Positions 7,754 to 16,282 of a DNA stretch of 64,000 bases are shown here, piece after piece. A model generated the notes under the pieces. It did not search any database. It was not told where the DNA came from and worked only from the letters and a program-made list of their open reading frames with translations. Numbering within the stretch: position 1 is the stretch's first letter; every line of letters begins with the position of its first letter. A program made the position numbers and the translations under genes. This DNA is from UBA961 sp014191195. Its GTDB lineage: Bacteria; Bacteroidota; Ignavibacteria; Kapaibacteriales; UBA961. Where the stretch lies: contig OZ123195.1 of assembly GCA_964204605.1 (NCBI GenBank), positions 2,046,001 through 2,110,000 of the forward strand. Reading direction: 5' to 3'.

Positions 7754-10201
7754 CTATTCCATGTCTTTTTGAATAATTATTTTTTTTGTTTGAACAGTAT
7801 TCTCATTAATCATTTTTATAAAATATGTTCCTGAATATAATGTTTGAACATCTATAAAAGCGATTGTGCTGCCTTGTAATACTTTTGTTTTGGAAACAAT
7901 ATTTCCTTTAATATCATAAAGTTCTATCTGTATGTCTTTGTTTACTAATCCAATTGCTTGAATTATCAAAAGTTCATTAGCAGGATTTGGAAAAACAGTT
8001 GCAAATATTTCGTCGCCTGATTCTTCTTCAATCGAAGAAATAATCATGGTATCTGCTTGTATAACAAATACTTTAGTATCGTTAACACCTTTTCCAGAAA
8101 CAGTTACATAAGCATTTCTACTTTTACTTTCTTTATTCATTTCTGCATTCAAAATGATGATATCATTCCCATTACCAGTATTCTTGTTTACTGTTAACCA
8201 TGAATCACTAGTTTGTACAGCCCAAGTAGTATTAGCAGATATTCCAAATCCTTTAGAATTAGATGCTGCAGCTGGTAAATAAATTGTATCGACAGAGACA
8301 GTTAATGTTGAAAGTACAGTATCCTTTTGAATGATTGTAATGGGATAATCTGGCAAACCTACCGATGATATTATTACTTTTCCAGAACGCACTTTTTTAC
8401 TGTTATTTACTGCTGCTTGAACGAAGATCTCACCATTATTTGAACCCTTATTACTATTAATACTTAACCAAGATTGGTCTACTTTTGCATCCCAATCAAC
8501 ATTAGATGTAATAGTAATTTTACCAGTACTGTTATCTGAAGCAAATAAGTAGACAGTATCTGGAGAAGCCTTTATGCTTGGTTTAATGATTACAGTATCA
8601 GATTGATTTATAGTTACTACCTTTTGGGCTAATAGTCCACATTCAACAGTAATTTTAGCAGTTCTAGGAGCATTTCCTTTATTTTCTTCTGCTGTCAATA
8701 TGATAGTTCCATTGCCATTCCCTTGTACAGGATTTACAATCAGCCAAGGTTGATCGCTAGAAGCCGTCCACTGAGCATCACTTTGAACATTGAAAGACAC
8801 ATAATCATTAAAAGCAGCAGGTAAAGAAATCAAAGAGAGAGATACATTTAATAGTACAGAAGTATCTTTTTGTGTTACAGTAATAAGTTGATCAGTTAAA
8901 CCTGGAGAACTAACTTTTATTGAGGCATTTCTTGGGGTTTTAGACATATTTTCTGAAGCAATCAATATTATTGTTGCATTTCCATTGCCGCTTGTTTTGT
9001 TAATGGTTAACCATGTTTGATTGCTAGAAATTGTCCAATTGACATTAGAACTAATAGAAAACGATTTATAATTAGATGCTGCAGATGGTAATGATAGAGT
9101 ATTTGAGCTTACACTTAATGTATTTGCCGAGGGAGTATACACTGTTGTAGGTTCTGTTACAGATACAACTTTAGCAGCTGATTTTACACCATAAAAGGTT
9201 GGTCCAACAACATATGGATAGGCTGAATTCCAGTTGTCATCAACGGTACTGAAATATGCATATATACCATTTGGATATTCTGGTGTAACACAAAATCTTC
9301 CATTATGGCTATCTAAAAAATCAGATTCTGTATGAGAAATATATTCATAATCTTCTCTAAAATATCCAAGAGGATAAGTGGTTGATACTGGTGGACCATC
9401 TGTTACATTTGTACCGTCTGCATAATGTGTTCTTTCGGTAATTGATCTTAATTGATAACTGGATTTTATTCTTACTATTCCGCCCGTTCCATCGGTATTT
9501 TTATAACCATATGCCCCATAAATAGGAAAACCATCATAAGCATATCCAATTAAAGGAGAGTGAATGGCTGGATTAATTGAATATAAACCATCTGCATCGT
9601 ATAAAGAACATATTGAAGAGATAACTTTCTTATCTAATTTAAATGCTGATGGATTTTGATGATGATGATAATTCCCCATTGCTGGATGTCCTTTTGCACA
9701 ATCAAAACCAAGTCGTTCAGCAACTACTGCATCCCTATTCCATACATTATCTCCCATACCACCAAGAGGCCCACCCTGTAATTTATTCATAGAGAATTTC
9801 CATGAAACTCCATCTCGATAATCAAAAAGGGCTACTCCATTAATAAAAATCCCAATATTTCCTCCTGTTGTTGCTGTTGGAGTACCCATATTTTGTTGAG
9901 GATTTAATGGAAATTTAAAAATTGCATTCTGATTTTGTGCTTGCGAAGGATTCCCGTCTAAAAAGGGTCCTGTAGGATAGCTTGGTATTCCTTTTGTTGA
10001 AATATATACTGAATTTGCAGAATATTGAACTACTTGTACATTGGCAGTAATATTATTGGAAATTACAGTAGAATTTCCATTCATATAATATGATCCCAAA
10101 GTTGTGGTATTCTGCAGCCAATATAAAATAATTGGATTTGTTTGAGCAGATACATCAATTGTTAGAAATAGCAGAATAAAAAAGTATAGAAATCTATTCA
10201 T
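7754..10201 (-). CDS. YHYH-domain protein with four BACON domains and T9SS sorting domain
   Basis: This 815-residue surface protein has a signal peptide (1-19), a YHYH domain (about 25-355, with GNYHHHQNP at 176-184 and YDGFPIYGAY at 222-231), and four BACON domains at about 361-446, 451-534, 543-626 and 632-716. Each BACON repeat shows the family pattern SNxxWTxxxxxxWLTI, an SGNGN turn and TVTQKD-like ending. A T9SS type A domain fills about 736-812 (TVFPNPANELLI onward). BACON modules are usually carbohydrate- or mucin-associated Ig-like spacers in Bacteroidota. Compared with the downstream paralogue, the BACON array sits exactly between the shared EPTTVYT segment and the sorting domain. 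The gene follows the MbnH-like gene by 17 nt. Confidence 0.9.
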   Translation of the reverse strand: MNRFLYFFILLFLTIDVSAQTNPIILYWLQNTTTLGSYYMNGNSTVISNNITANVQVVQYSANSVYISTKGIPSYPTGPFLDGNPSQAQNQNAIFKFPLNPQQNMGTPTATTGGNIGIFINGVALFDYRDGVSWKFSMNKLQGGPLGGMGDNVWNRDAVVAERLGFDCAKGHPAMGNYHHHQNPSAFKLDKKVISSICSLYDADGLYSINPAIHSPLIGYAYDGFPIYGAYGYKNTDGTGGIVRIKSSYQLRSITERTHYADGTNVTDGPPVSTTYPLGYFREDYEYISHTESDFLDSHNGRFCVTPEYPNGIYAYFSTVDDNWNSAYPYVVGPTFYGVKSAAKVVSVTEPTTVYTPSANTLSVSSNTLSLPSAASNYKSFSISSNVNWTISSNQTWLTINKTSGNGNATIILIASENMSKTPRNASIKVSSPGLTDQLITVTQKDTSVLLNVSLSLISLPAAFNDYVSFNVQSDAQWTASSDQPWLIVNPVQGNGNGTIILTAEENKGNAPRTAKITVECGLLAQKVVTINQSDTVIIKPSIKASPDTVYLFASDNSTGKITITSNVDWDAKVDQSWLSINSNKGSNNGEIFVQAAVNNSKKVRSGKVIISSVGLPDYPITIIQKDTVLSTLTVSVDTIYLPAAASNSKGFGISANTTWAVQTSDSWLTVNKNTGNGNDIIILNAEMNKESKSRNAYVTVSGKGVNDTKVFVIQADTMIISSIEEESGDEIFATVFPNPANELLIIQAIGLVNKDIQIELYDIKGNIVSKTKVLQGSTIAFIDVQTLYSGTYFIKMINENTVQTKKIIIQKDME

Positions 10202-10218
10202 ATGAATACCTTATGAAT

Positions 10219-11220
10219 TTATTTTAGATAAGAATATTGTTTATTAAATACAAAAGATGAATCATTTAATGTAAATAAAAATGACATTAATTCGACTTTT
10301 TGCTCGGAACTTAATTGAAGTGGTTTTTTTAATTCTTTTGGAAGATGTAAGGAATAATTAATACCAGAAGTATAATGTTGAATTACCTTTGATAGTGTTT
10401 TAAATCTACCATCGTGCATATAGGGAAATGAATATCTCAAATTTCTTAAAGTTGGAATTTTAAAATACCCAGAATCTGCGCTCTGTAAAGAAATTGATAC
10501 TCTTCCATAATCAAGTAATGTACTATCTAAAGGCAAACCATTGTTTGAAAAAGAATAAGAGCTAAATAATGGTTCTTTATGACAAGCATTACAGTTTTGC
10601 AAAAAGACTTCATATCCTTTTTGTTCTTTTTCTGTAAATGATACTAAACCTTTTTTTACACTATCATATTTTGAATTTGCAGAGATAAACGTTAATTCAA
10701 ATTGTGATAAAGCTTTTAATACATGCTCGGTTTTTATTGAGCTATCGTTAAAAGCAGAAAAGAAATAGTGTCTATAAGTACTATTATTCCTCAACCTTGA
10801 AATAACATTTTCTAATGAATTATCCATTTCATTTGGATGAGTTATAGGCGCCAATGCTTGCATATCTAAATGATTAACAGCACCATCCCACATAAATAGT
10901 TCTTGCCAAGCAAGATTCATTAATGCAGGAGCATTTCTTTTTCCTATTCTGTCATAAATCCCATGGCTTAAATCATGATCAACATGGGCAAATGCATTGT
11001 ATTGTGAATGACATGAAGCGCAAGAAATAGAACTATCTGCTGATAAAATTGGATCGTAAAACAATCTTCTACCCAATTGTATTACTTCTTTTTTTAATGG
11101 ATTTTGAGAAAAATTATAAACAGGTTTTGGAAAATAATTTGGATAAGTAAATTCACTAGATTCAAAAGAAATCAACAGAATTGCAAAGCCGAAAGCACAA
11201 AAAAGAAATATATATTTCAT
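10219..11220 (-). CDS. Di-heme cytochrome c peroxidase-like protein (MauG/MbnH type)
   Basis: The 333-residue protein has two heme c attachment motifs, CASCH (Cys67-His71) and CNACH (Cys210-His214). Around them are the conserved CCP/MauG segments LGRRLFYDPILS, RNAPALMNLAW, FMWDGA, LRNLRYSFPYMHDGRF and the C-terminal LxxFLxTL. An N-terminal hydrophobic segment exports or anchors it to the periplasm. Family members either reduce H2O2 or, like MauG and MbnH, oxidise a protein partner. Its ATG overlaps the stop of the MbnP-like gene (ATGA, 11217-11220). That coupling favours the MbnH-type role of oxidising its neighbour over a generic peroxidase; this is inference from family and context. Confidence 0.9.
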   Translation of the reverse strand: MKYIFLFCAFGFAILLISFESSEFTYPNYFPKPVYNFSQNPLKKEVIQLGRRLFYDPILSADSSISCASCHSQYNAFAHVDHDLSHGIYDRIGKRNAPALMNLAWQELFMWDGAVNHLDMQALAPITHPNEMDNSLENVISRLRNNSTYRHYFFSAFNDSSIKTEHVLKALSQFELTFISANSKYDSVKKGLVSFTEKEQKGYEVFLQNCNACHKEPLFSSYSFSNNGLPLDSTLLDYGRVSISLQSADSGYFKIPTLRNLRYSFPYMHDGRFKTLSKVIQHYTSGINYSLHLPKELKKPLQLSSEQKVELMSFLFTLNDSSFVFNKQYSYLK

Positions 11221-11909
11221 TGTAGGATTGTAAACATTGTAGACATACTTTCTGACATTTCTTTTGCTTTTTTTCCTGGCGACATGATATGATATTCTTT
11301 ACTTAATTGCACTTTTTCTAATGCTTTTTGTACATGCATTTGAATCTCAATACTTTGAGATTTTTTTAATACAAATGATATTTTTTGTGCTGTTTGATAA
11401 GGTGCTTGATAACCACCAATATGGAATTGAAATAGATTGTTGCGTCCTGGACACTTAGGAGTAATTCCTTCAATTTTCATATTAATATATCCACTATTCC
11501 AAGCCCAATACATGCCATTTAATGGATCTAGATCACCATCCATAATTCCGTTTATATTTGTTACACTATCTATACCAAGAAGAAAAGAGATAGAGTCGGC
11601 ATAAAAAGAAGGTGGAATTGTAAATGACAAAGCAGTTGTATTGGCATTTTCTATATCTATCAGATGATATCTATCAAAATGTAGAACAGTATCTTTTGAA
11701 TGCAATGTGAATTTTCCCAAATAAAACTTGCATGCTTTAAAAGTTACTTGTTCTCCTTGCAATGAATCTATAACCGGATGATCAATTTGTATTATTTGTC
11801 CATAATACATGGGCTTTATGTTGACAGTAAATGCTTGAGAATATAATGCTTCTGTATAAAAAAGAAATAGTACAAAAGGCAGTATATATGTAATAAAATT
11901 ACAAGGCAT
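11217..11909 (-). CDS. MbnP-like exported protein
   Basis: This 230-residue protein with a signal peptide (about 1-24) matches the MbnP-like domain. Visible features are the early TFKACKFYLGKFTL strand, the DRYHLIDIEN segment, an SFLLGIDS turn, the DGDLDPLNGMYWAWNSGY core and the FQFHIGGYQAPY segment. MbnP proteins are known from methanobactin loci, where MbnP binds copper and MbnH oxidises one Trp of it to kynurenine. Many pairs, like this one, occur without methanobactin genes. Its only two Trp (135 and 137) lie in the conserved YWAW motif. It is the first gene after a terminator and overlaps the di-heme gene by 4 nt. Confidence 0.85.
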   Translation of the reverse strand: MPCNFITYILPFVLFLFYTEALYSQAFTVNIKPMYYGQIIQIDHPVIDSLQGEQVTFKACKFYLGKFTLHSKDTVLHFDRYHLIDIENANTTALSFTIPPSFYADSISFLLGIDSVTNINGIMDGDLDPLNGMYWAWNSGYINMKIEGITPKCPGRNNLFQFHIGGYQAPYQTAQKISFVLKKSQSIEIQMHVQKALEKVQLSKEYHIMSPGKKAKEMSESMSTMFTILQ

Positions 11910-11931
11910 TTGAGCAATATCTTAAAAAGAC

Positions 11932-11962
11932 AAAAAAAAGAGGAAATATATATTTCCTCTTT
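11932..11962 (-). terminator. Rho-independent terminator after the LamG/Ig-repeat gene
   Basis: A perfect 26-bp palindrome (11937-11962, arms AAAGAGGAAATA / TATTTCCTCTTT) is followed on the minus strand by an eight-T run. It lies between the LamG/Ig gene and the MbnP-like gene, so the MbnP-led unit should have its own promoter. Confidence 0.85.
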
Positions 11963-11981
11963 CAATAACATGTTTAATGAA

Positions 11982-14681
11982 TTAATGTTTCATCAGTTTA
12001 ATAGGCTTTTGATTATCAATATGGATAAAATACATTGAAGATTGTAAATGATCTATATTGATTTCAGACGATTCATTGATAGTTCCTTTTAAGACCATAG
12101 TTCCAAGTAAATCTGTGATATAAAAATCAGTTTTTTGCCCAGAATTAGGTACTATCAAAAAAATCTTATCATGTGCAGGATTTGGATATACTGTAATTGC
12201 ATCTTCAGAAAGTGAATTAACAATACCAGAAACAGATTTTATAAAAAGAGTAACTGATTGAGAAGTATCAATACAATTATTGGATGAGGTTATGCAGCGA
12301 AACTTTTGATTATTATTTGTATTGCTAACATAACGTATGAGCAATGTGTCTTTATTAGCGCCTGAGTATTGTCCGGCATTTGTAATATTCAAGAAACCAA
12401 CTCCAAAATCTGTTTGCCATCTATAATTTGCCATTGGGTCATTATGTTTTACAGCAAAAAAGGCATCTTCTCCTGCATTTACAGAAATATCGAAAGGATC
12501 GTTTTCTATACTTCCGCACACAGTTAATGTAGCAATACTAGAAGTATCGGTGCAATCATTGCTTTTAACTAAACATCTAAAGGATTGATTATTATTTGAA
12601 ATAGTGATATTATTAATCGAAAGTACACTATCATTTGTACCAGAGTATTGTCCTAAATCACTAATTTTTTGGAAGCCTTGTCCTAAATCTGATTGCCATT
12701 GATACAATGCTTGTGGATCGCTATTTCCGACACTTAATTGAGATGTTTTTCCAAAAGGCGCAAAAGTACTTTTTGGTTGTTTTATTATACTACCGCATAC
12801 GGATAATGTTGCTGGAAGCGAAGTATCTGAACATATTGATGAATTAGCAATGCAGCGAAACTTATATCCATTATCTGACCATGTAACGGCATTGATTTTA
12901 ATAATATTTGTTTTTGAACCGCTAACTCTATTATCATCATTTATTGAATTCCAACCAGCACCAATATTAAGTTGCCAAGAAAAGATTGCAGAAGGGTCAT
13001 TGTGAACAATGGCAAACTGTGCATTATCGCCAATTTTGACATTTTGCGTGAAATTTTGAGTTAAGATACTGCCACAAACTTTCAATAAAGCCTTTTGCGT
13101 AGTATCAATACAAGAAGCAGATTTTACAATACAGCGGAATTCATTAAAGTTATTTGTGAAAGATAGATTAGCCACTTTAAGAGATTTTGTTGTAGAACCT
13201 GAATACTGGAGAGTATCCTTAATATTTTTAAAACCAGTTCCATTATTTAATTGCCATTGATATTCTGCTAAAGGATCTGTATGATTAGCTGTGAATGTAG
13301 CTGATGCGCCTTTTGCAGCATTTACATTTTCTGGACTGGATACTAAAGCCCCACAAATAAATATATTAACAGGCACGATAGTATCTGAACATACACCAGA
13401 TTTAACATAGCATCTATACGTATGAGTAATTCCGCCTAAATCTTTATTCAATATGGTAATTGTAGATGTTTTAGTACCAGAATAAATCCCAGAATCTGCT
13501 ATAGAAACAAAAGAAGATCCAATCTTTTTTTGCCATTGATATTGAGCAAGCGTATCGGTATGCCCAATAACAAAACGAATTGTATCTTTTCCTAATGCTT
13601 CAACACTTGTTGGTACTTGAATAATCTTGCCGCATACTGTCATTGTTAATGCAGAAGTTGTATCACTACAAATTCCAGATTTTACAATGCAACGAAATGC
13701 ATAATTGCTAAACACAATTTTACATGTATTGATATGTAAAGTATCAGCATTAACACCAGTAAAATCGGGTAAGGTATCTGAAATATTATTGAATCCACTT
13801 CCAATATTTACTTGCCATTGAAAACTAGCATTTCCATCTTTTGAATACACCCAAAATTTGTCGGGTGCATTAATATCAGGGAAAATATTACCAGACTGTT
13901 TAAACACCAATCCATCACCACCGGAGTACGGTGCATCTTCAACAATCGTAGCATTACCTTCTAGTTTTAAGTGATTATTATTGCCACTGATATCAAGAAC
14001 AATACTATCTGCACTCACGGCATTAAACGTATATAATACTTTGGTATCAGCATCTGATTCTAAGTTTTGTGGAGGCGTAAAATCTTGTGTATATCGTATG
14101 GTTCTAGAAACTCTAAAATCATCTATATGAGCATTTAAAAACCAAGATTTATTTGGATCTACAAGATCAAAAGCAGCACCAATTCTGGCGCTATTATCTA
14201 CATAATTCCAATCTGGAGTACCTTGATTTGTTGTTCCAATAAGTAAACCATTTCTGTAGATTTTTAATTTTGCAGTTTGTCCATTCCCTGTAATAGCATA
14301 ATGTTCCCATGTTCCTTGTCTGATTCCAGCAGAATCTGTACCATAAGTATTAGTATTTTTATATACCATCCTAACACCAGAACATGGATATACTCCCATA
14401 TATGTACCATTTCCATATTGACTCCATATCGCAGGATATCTAGTAGGATTATTACCTAATTTAATATAGAATTCAATGGTAAAAGTAGATTGATTTGGTA
14501 TCGTATCAAAAAATGAACTAGAAATTTTTCCATAATCATCAGTTCCATCTAAATACAAAGAACCATTACATAATGTTTTTTGAGCATATGATTGCGTATA
14601 AAAAACAGTCATCATAAATAGAAAGAAAAATAGTTTTTTCATGATATGTCCAAGGATGTGATTAGCTATATAATACATCAA
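11982..14681 (-). CDS. T9SS-exported LamG plus Ig-like repeat surface protein
   Basis: An 899-residue modular surface protein. After a signal peptide comes a LamG/concanavalin A-like domain (about 35-250; SLYLDGTDDY, FTIEFYIKLG, WEHYAITGNG, HIDDFRVSRTIRY). Six Ig-like repeats of about 85-90 residues follow. Each has YQWQ, a turn, FRCIVKSxxCxDT and an ending VCG, so the cysteines recur with a regular spacing. A T9SS type A domain closes the protein (VYPNPAHDKIF onward). An adhesin or glycan-binding role is likely, but no ligand is predictable. The signal peptide MKKLFFFLFMMTVFYTQSYA begins at the ATG at 14642, a better start than 14681. It is a single-gene unit, ended by the terminator at 11932-11962. 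Confidence 0.88.
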   Translation of the reverse strand: MMYYIANHILGHIMKKLFFFLFMMTVFYTQSYAQKTLCNGSLYLDGTDDYGKISSSFFDTIPNQSTFTIEFYIKLGNNPTRYPAIWSQYGNGTYMGVYPCSGVRMVYKNTNTYGTDSAGIRQGTWEHYAITGNGQTAKLKIYRNGLLIGTTNQGTPDWNYVDNSARIGAAFDLVDPNKSWFLNAHIDDFRVSRTIRYTQDFTPPQNLESDADTKVLYTFNAVSADSIVLDISGNNNHLKLEGNATIVEDAPYSGGDGLVFKQSGNIFPDINAPDKFWVYSKDGNASFQWQVNIGSGFNNISDTLPDFTGVNADTLHINTCKIVFSNYAFRCIVKSGICSDTTSALTMTVCGKIIQVPTSVEALGKDTIRFVIGHTDTLAQYQWQKKIGSSFVSIADSGIYSGTKTSTITILNKDLGGITHTYRCYVKSGVCSDTIVPVNIFICGALVSSPENVNAAKGASATFTANHTDPLAEYQWQLNNGTGFKNIKDTLQYSGSTTKSLKVANLSFTNNFNEFRCIVKSASCIDTTQKALLKVCGSILTQNFTQNVKIGDNAQFAIVHNDPSAIFSWQLNIGAGWNSINDDNRVSGSKTNIIKINAVTWSDNGYKFRCIANSSICSDTSLPATLSVCGSIIKQPKSTFAPFGKTSQLSVGNSDPQALYQWQSDLGQGFQKISDLGQYSGTNDSVLSINNITISNNNQSFRCLVKSNDCTDTSSIATLTVCGSIENDPFDISVNAGEDAFFAVKHNDPMANYRWQTDFGVGFLNITNAGQYSGANKDTLLIRYVSNTNNNQKFRCITSSNNCIDTSQSVTLFIKSVSGIVNSLSEDAITVYPNPAHDKIFLIVPNSGQKTDFYITDLLGTMVLKGTINESSEINIDHLQSSMYFIHIDNQKPIKLMKH

Positions 14682-14834
14682 ATTTACACAAATACCTTCA
14701 ACAATTATGCCGATTATAACAGATATTGTAACAATTATTTAAGGATAATATATTGCAAACTTATAAATCTAACATTACTGTGAATGTAATAAGAATTGAT
14801 TATTTTAGTAACAGAGACAACAGAGGATATACTT

Positions 14835-15941
14835 ATGATTATTGGTGTTTTAAAAGAACCAGATTTTGAAACGAGAGTATCGCTATTACCAGAAGCAATT
14901 CAGCAACTTGTGAAAAAAAACATAGTTGTGTATATAGAGCAAGGTGCTGGTGAAAAATCGTATGCATCAGATGATGATTATCAACATAATGGTGCTAAGA
15001 TTGCGAGCAAAAAAGATATTATTAATTCTGCAGATATTATATTTTGTATTCATCCCGAATCTACAACAGATATTCAGAATAAAATTCTGATTGGAAATTA
15101 TCAGCCCTTGATAAAAACAGAATTTCCTGAACAGTGGTCCACCGCACTTAATACTGTTTTTTCACTTGATATGCTTCCAAGAACAACTCGTGCACAAAGC
15201 ATGGACATTCTAAGTTCTCAGGCAAATATTGCAGGATATAAAGCTGTTCTAATTGCATCGGCAATGTATACACGTTATTTTCCGATGTTCATGACAGCTG
15301 CCGGAAGTATTGCACCTGCAAAAGTACTGATTTTGGGTGCTGGCGTAGCAGGTTTACAGGCTATTGCAACTGCAAAGCGTTTAGGGGCAGTAGTAACAGT
15401 ATTTGATACTCGCCCAGCTGTAAAAGAAGAAGTGATGAGTTTGGGTGCTAAATTTATTGAAGTAGAAGGTGCTGCAGATGCAAGTAATGCAGGAGGTTAT
15501 GCAGTAGAACAAACTGAAGAGTTTAAGCAAAAACAAATAGCAAGAATAGCAGAATCTGTGCAAAAAGCCGATATAATCATTACAACTGCTCAAATCCCCG
15601 GAAAAAAAGCTCCAATTTTGATTACAGAGCAGATGATTTCTACAATGAGAAAAGGTAGTATTATCATGGACTTAGCCTCTGCAACAGGCGGAAATACTCC
15701 TTATACCAAAAACAATGAAACTGTGTATCTTAACGGTGTTTCAATTATTGGTAATTCAAATCTAGCTGCAACAATGCCATCAGATGCAAGCAAATTATAT
15801 GGAAAAAATGCCATGAATTTCTTGCAATTAATTATGAATGCAGATATGAACATTCATCTGAATTTTGATGATGATTTAGTAAAAGGTTGTTGCATAAATC
15901 ATGCTGGTGCAATTGTTCATGAGCGCTTACTAAATATTTAA
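14835..15941 (+). CDS. pntA: NAD(P) transhydrogenase subunit alpha, soluble part (PntA1)
   Basis: The NAD(H)-binding domain I of proton-translocating transhydrogenase, which uses proton motive force to move hydride from NADH to NADP+. The first residues MIIGVLKEPDFETRVSL are the family start, so I choose the ATG at 14835 over 14796. The NAD Rossmann motif ILGAGVAGLQAI lies at about 165-177. The mobile loop and the GGNTPYTKNN segment are present. At about 368 residues it is the split-alpha form, and the membrane part is the next gene. The three pnt genes are closely spaced and end in one terminator. Confidence 0.95.
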   Translation: MIIGVLKEPDFETRVSLLPEAIQQLVKKNIVVYIEQGAGEKSYASDDDYQHNGAKIASKKDIINSADIIFCIHPESTTDIQNKILIGNYQPLIKTEFPEQWSTALNTVFSLDMLPRTTRAQSMDILSSQANIAGYKAVLIASAMYTRYFPMFMTAAGSIAPAKVLILGAGVAGLQAIATAKRLGAVVTVFDTRPAVKEEVMSLGAKFIEVEGAADASNAGGYAVEQTEEFKQKQIARIAESVQKADIIITTAQIPGKKAPILITEQMISTMRKGSIIMDLASATGGNTPYTKNNETVYLNGVSIIGNSNLAATMPSDASKLYGKNAMNFLQLIMNADMNIHLNFDDDLVKGCCINHAGAIVHERLLNI

Positions 15942-15966
15942 CATCATATACTTATAAGATATTATT

Positions 15967-16275
15967 ATGGAATTTATACAACAATTTATAACTAGTAATC
16001 AGCAAATGATATATATCGTTATTCTGATGATTTTTGTTGGTATAGAGGTTATAGGAAGAGTACCAAGTGTATTGCATACTCCTTTGATGAGTGGTGCAAA
16101 TGCAATACATGGCGTTGTAATTATTGGTGCTATTATCGTTATGGGTAAAGCAGATTCTTCTGATTATATCGCATTAATATTGGGATTTCTTGCAGTTATC
16201 CTAGGAACTTTAAATGTAGTTGGTGGTTTTGTTGTTACCGATAGAATGCTGGAAATGTTTAACAAGAAAAAGTAG
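15967..16275 (+). CDS. pntA2: NAD(P) transhydrogenase subunit alpha, membrane part (PntA2)
   Basis: A 102-residue membrane protein with three to four helices, equal to the C-terminal membrane segment of one-piece PntA. Characteristic segments are RVPSVLHTPLMSGANAIHGV and the closing GGFVVTDRMLEMFNKKK. It forms part of the proton channel (domain II) together with the membrane part of PntB. It starts 25 nt after pntA1 and is followed by pntB after 7 nt, consistent with co-translation of the three-subunit enzyme. Confidence 0.94.
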   Translation: MEFIQQFITSNQQMIYIVILMIFVGIEVIGRVPSVLHTPLMSGANAIHGVVIIGAIIVMGKADSSDYIALILGFLAVILGTLNVVGGFVVTDRMLEMFNKKK

Positions 16276-16282
16276 TCATCTT

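Noticed and set aside
8980..9130. Repeated SNGN/BACON-type sequence as a DNA repeat or CRISPR-like array
   Set aside because: The repetition is at protein level (BACON domains) and the units are too diverged in DNA; there are no spacers or direct repeats.
10219..11909. Methanobactin biosynthesis locus
   Set aside because: Only the MbnP and MbnH-like genes are present; there is no MbnA precursor or MbnB/MbnC gene.
14796..14834. Longer PntA1 start
   Set aside because: The extra 13 residues do not fit the family, which begins MIIGVLKEP at 14835.
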